IMG/VR virus record: IMGVR_UViG_3300044825_001821
Coordinates: 62,001-126,000 of that record
Direction: 5' to 3' (one strand)
DNA: 64,000 bases
Origin: a virus
Shown: one piece after another, positions 63,921 through 64,000 of the stretch
How the letters are laid out: the number at the start of each line of letters is the position of its first letter
Position numbering within the stretch: the stretch's first letter is position 1
The notes under the pieces: generated by a model
What the model saw: the letters and a program-made list of their open reading frames with translations, nothing else
Told to the model about the DNA's origin: nothing
Database searches by the model: none
Made by a program: the position numbers and the translations under genes

Positions 63921-64000
63921 ATGGATATTCAAGACGTTATTAACAATATTGCTGCTGGTGATAGTGCCGCAGCCAAAGAAGGTATAGAAAATGTTTTATC
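63921..64000 (+). CDS. Start of a small protein, probably gp67-like prohead core; cut by window end
   Basis: Twenty-six full codons are visible, starting MDIQDVINNIAAGDSAAAKE. The place directly after the portal and the helical, acidic start fit the small prohead core protein (gp67) of T4-like phages, which precedes the gp21 protease. Too short for a firm call. Preceded by a good AGAGG site. Confidence 0.5.
   Translation, partial: MDIQDVINNIAAGDSAAAKEGIENVL

Noticed and set aside
1-64000. Search for tRNA genes, insertion sequences, integrase, attachment sites
   Set aside because: None recognised by eye. Intergenic gaps are short, and nothing longer than about 300 bases lacks a gene once the gp26 extension is counted.

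Overview
The window is a contiguous piece of a T4-like (myovirus) bacteriophage genome. It is AT-rich, almost fully coding, with genes abutting or overlapping by 1-4 bases. The assignment rests on a long run of recognisable T4 core genes: replication and late-transcription genes (gp33, gp59, gp32), baseplate hub and wedge genes (gp26, gp54, gp48, gp53, gp27, gp5, PAAR tip, gp25, gp6, gp7-like, gp8), neck and tail-completion genes (gp13, gp14, gp15), terminase (gp16, gp17), sheath (gp18), tube (gp19) and portal (gp20). Gene order, zinc-less gp32 and fibre style resemble the marine and freshwater T4-like phages (cyanophage/pelagiphage type) more than coliphage T4. No photosynthesis gene, tRNA, integrase or insertion sequence was recognised, so the host cannot be named.

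Layout. 1-4320, plus strand: small unknown genes, a SleB-type cell-wall hydrolase beside a small membrane protein, then gp33, gp59, a HAD-type nucleotidase and gp32, closed by a strong UUCG-loop terminator. 4317-11812, minus strand: gp4, an unassigned conserved gene, the gp54 tube initiator, gp26 with a probable -1 frameshift extension, and two paralogous tape-measure-like proteins, one carrying a GH24 lysozyme and the other an M15 peptidase. 11846-37344, plus strand: hub, spike and wedge genes, including two giant proteins of 2313 and 2100 residues. 37334-54549: an island of about 17 kb of modular tail-fibre and adhesin genes (heptad-repeat fibres, glycine-rich domains, five-residue repeats, beta-sandwich modules), several with their own late promoter. 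54552-64000: neck, tail completion, terminase (with a Dps/ferritin-like gene inserted between its subunits), sheath, tube, portal and the start of a probable prohead-core gene.

How it fits together. gp59 and gp32 serve replication. gp33 is the co-activator of T4-type late transcription, and TATAAATA/CTAAATA late-promoter motifs stand in front of many structural genes. Three different peptidoglycan hydrolases are present (SleB, GH24, M15). The last two lie in tail proteins, while the gp5-like spike has lost the lysozyme domain found in T4 gp5. The most notable points are the frameshift-type tail chaperone, the hydrolase-bearing tape-measure pair, the viral Dps inside the terminase operon, and a repeat-based adhesin repertoire with a shared C-terminal FGG-type tail.
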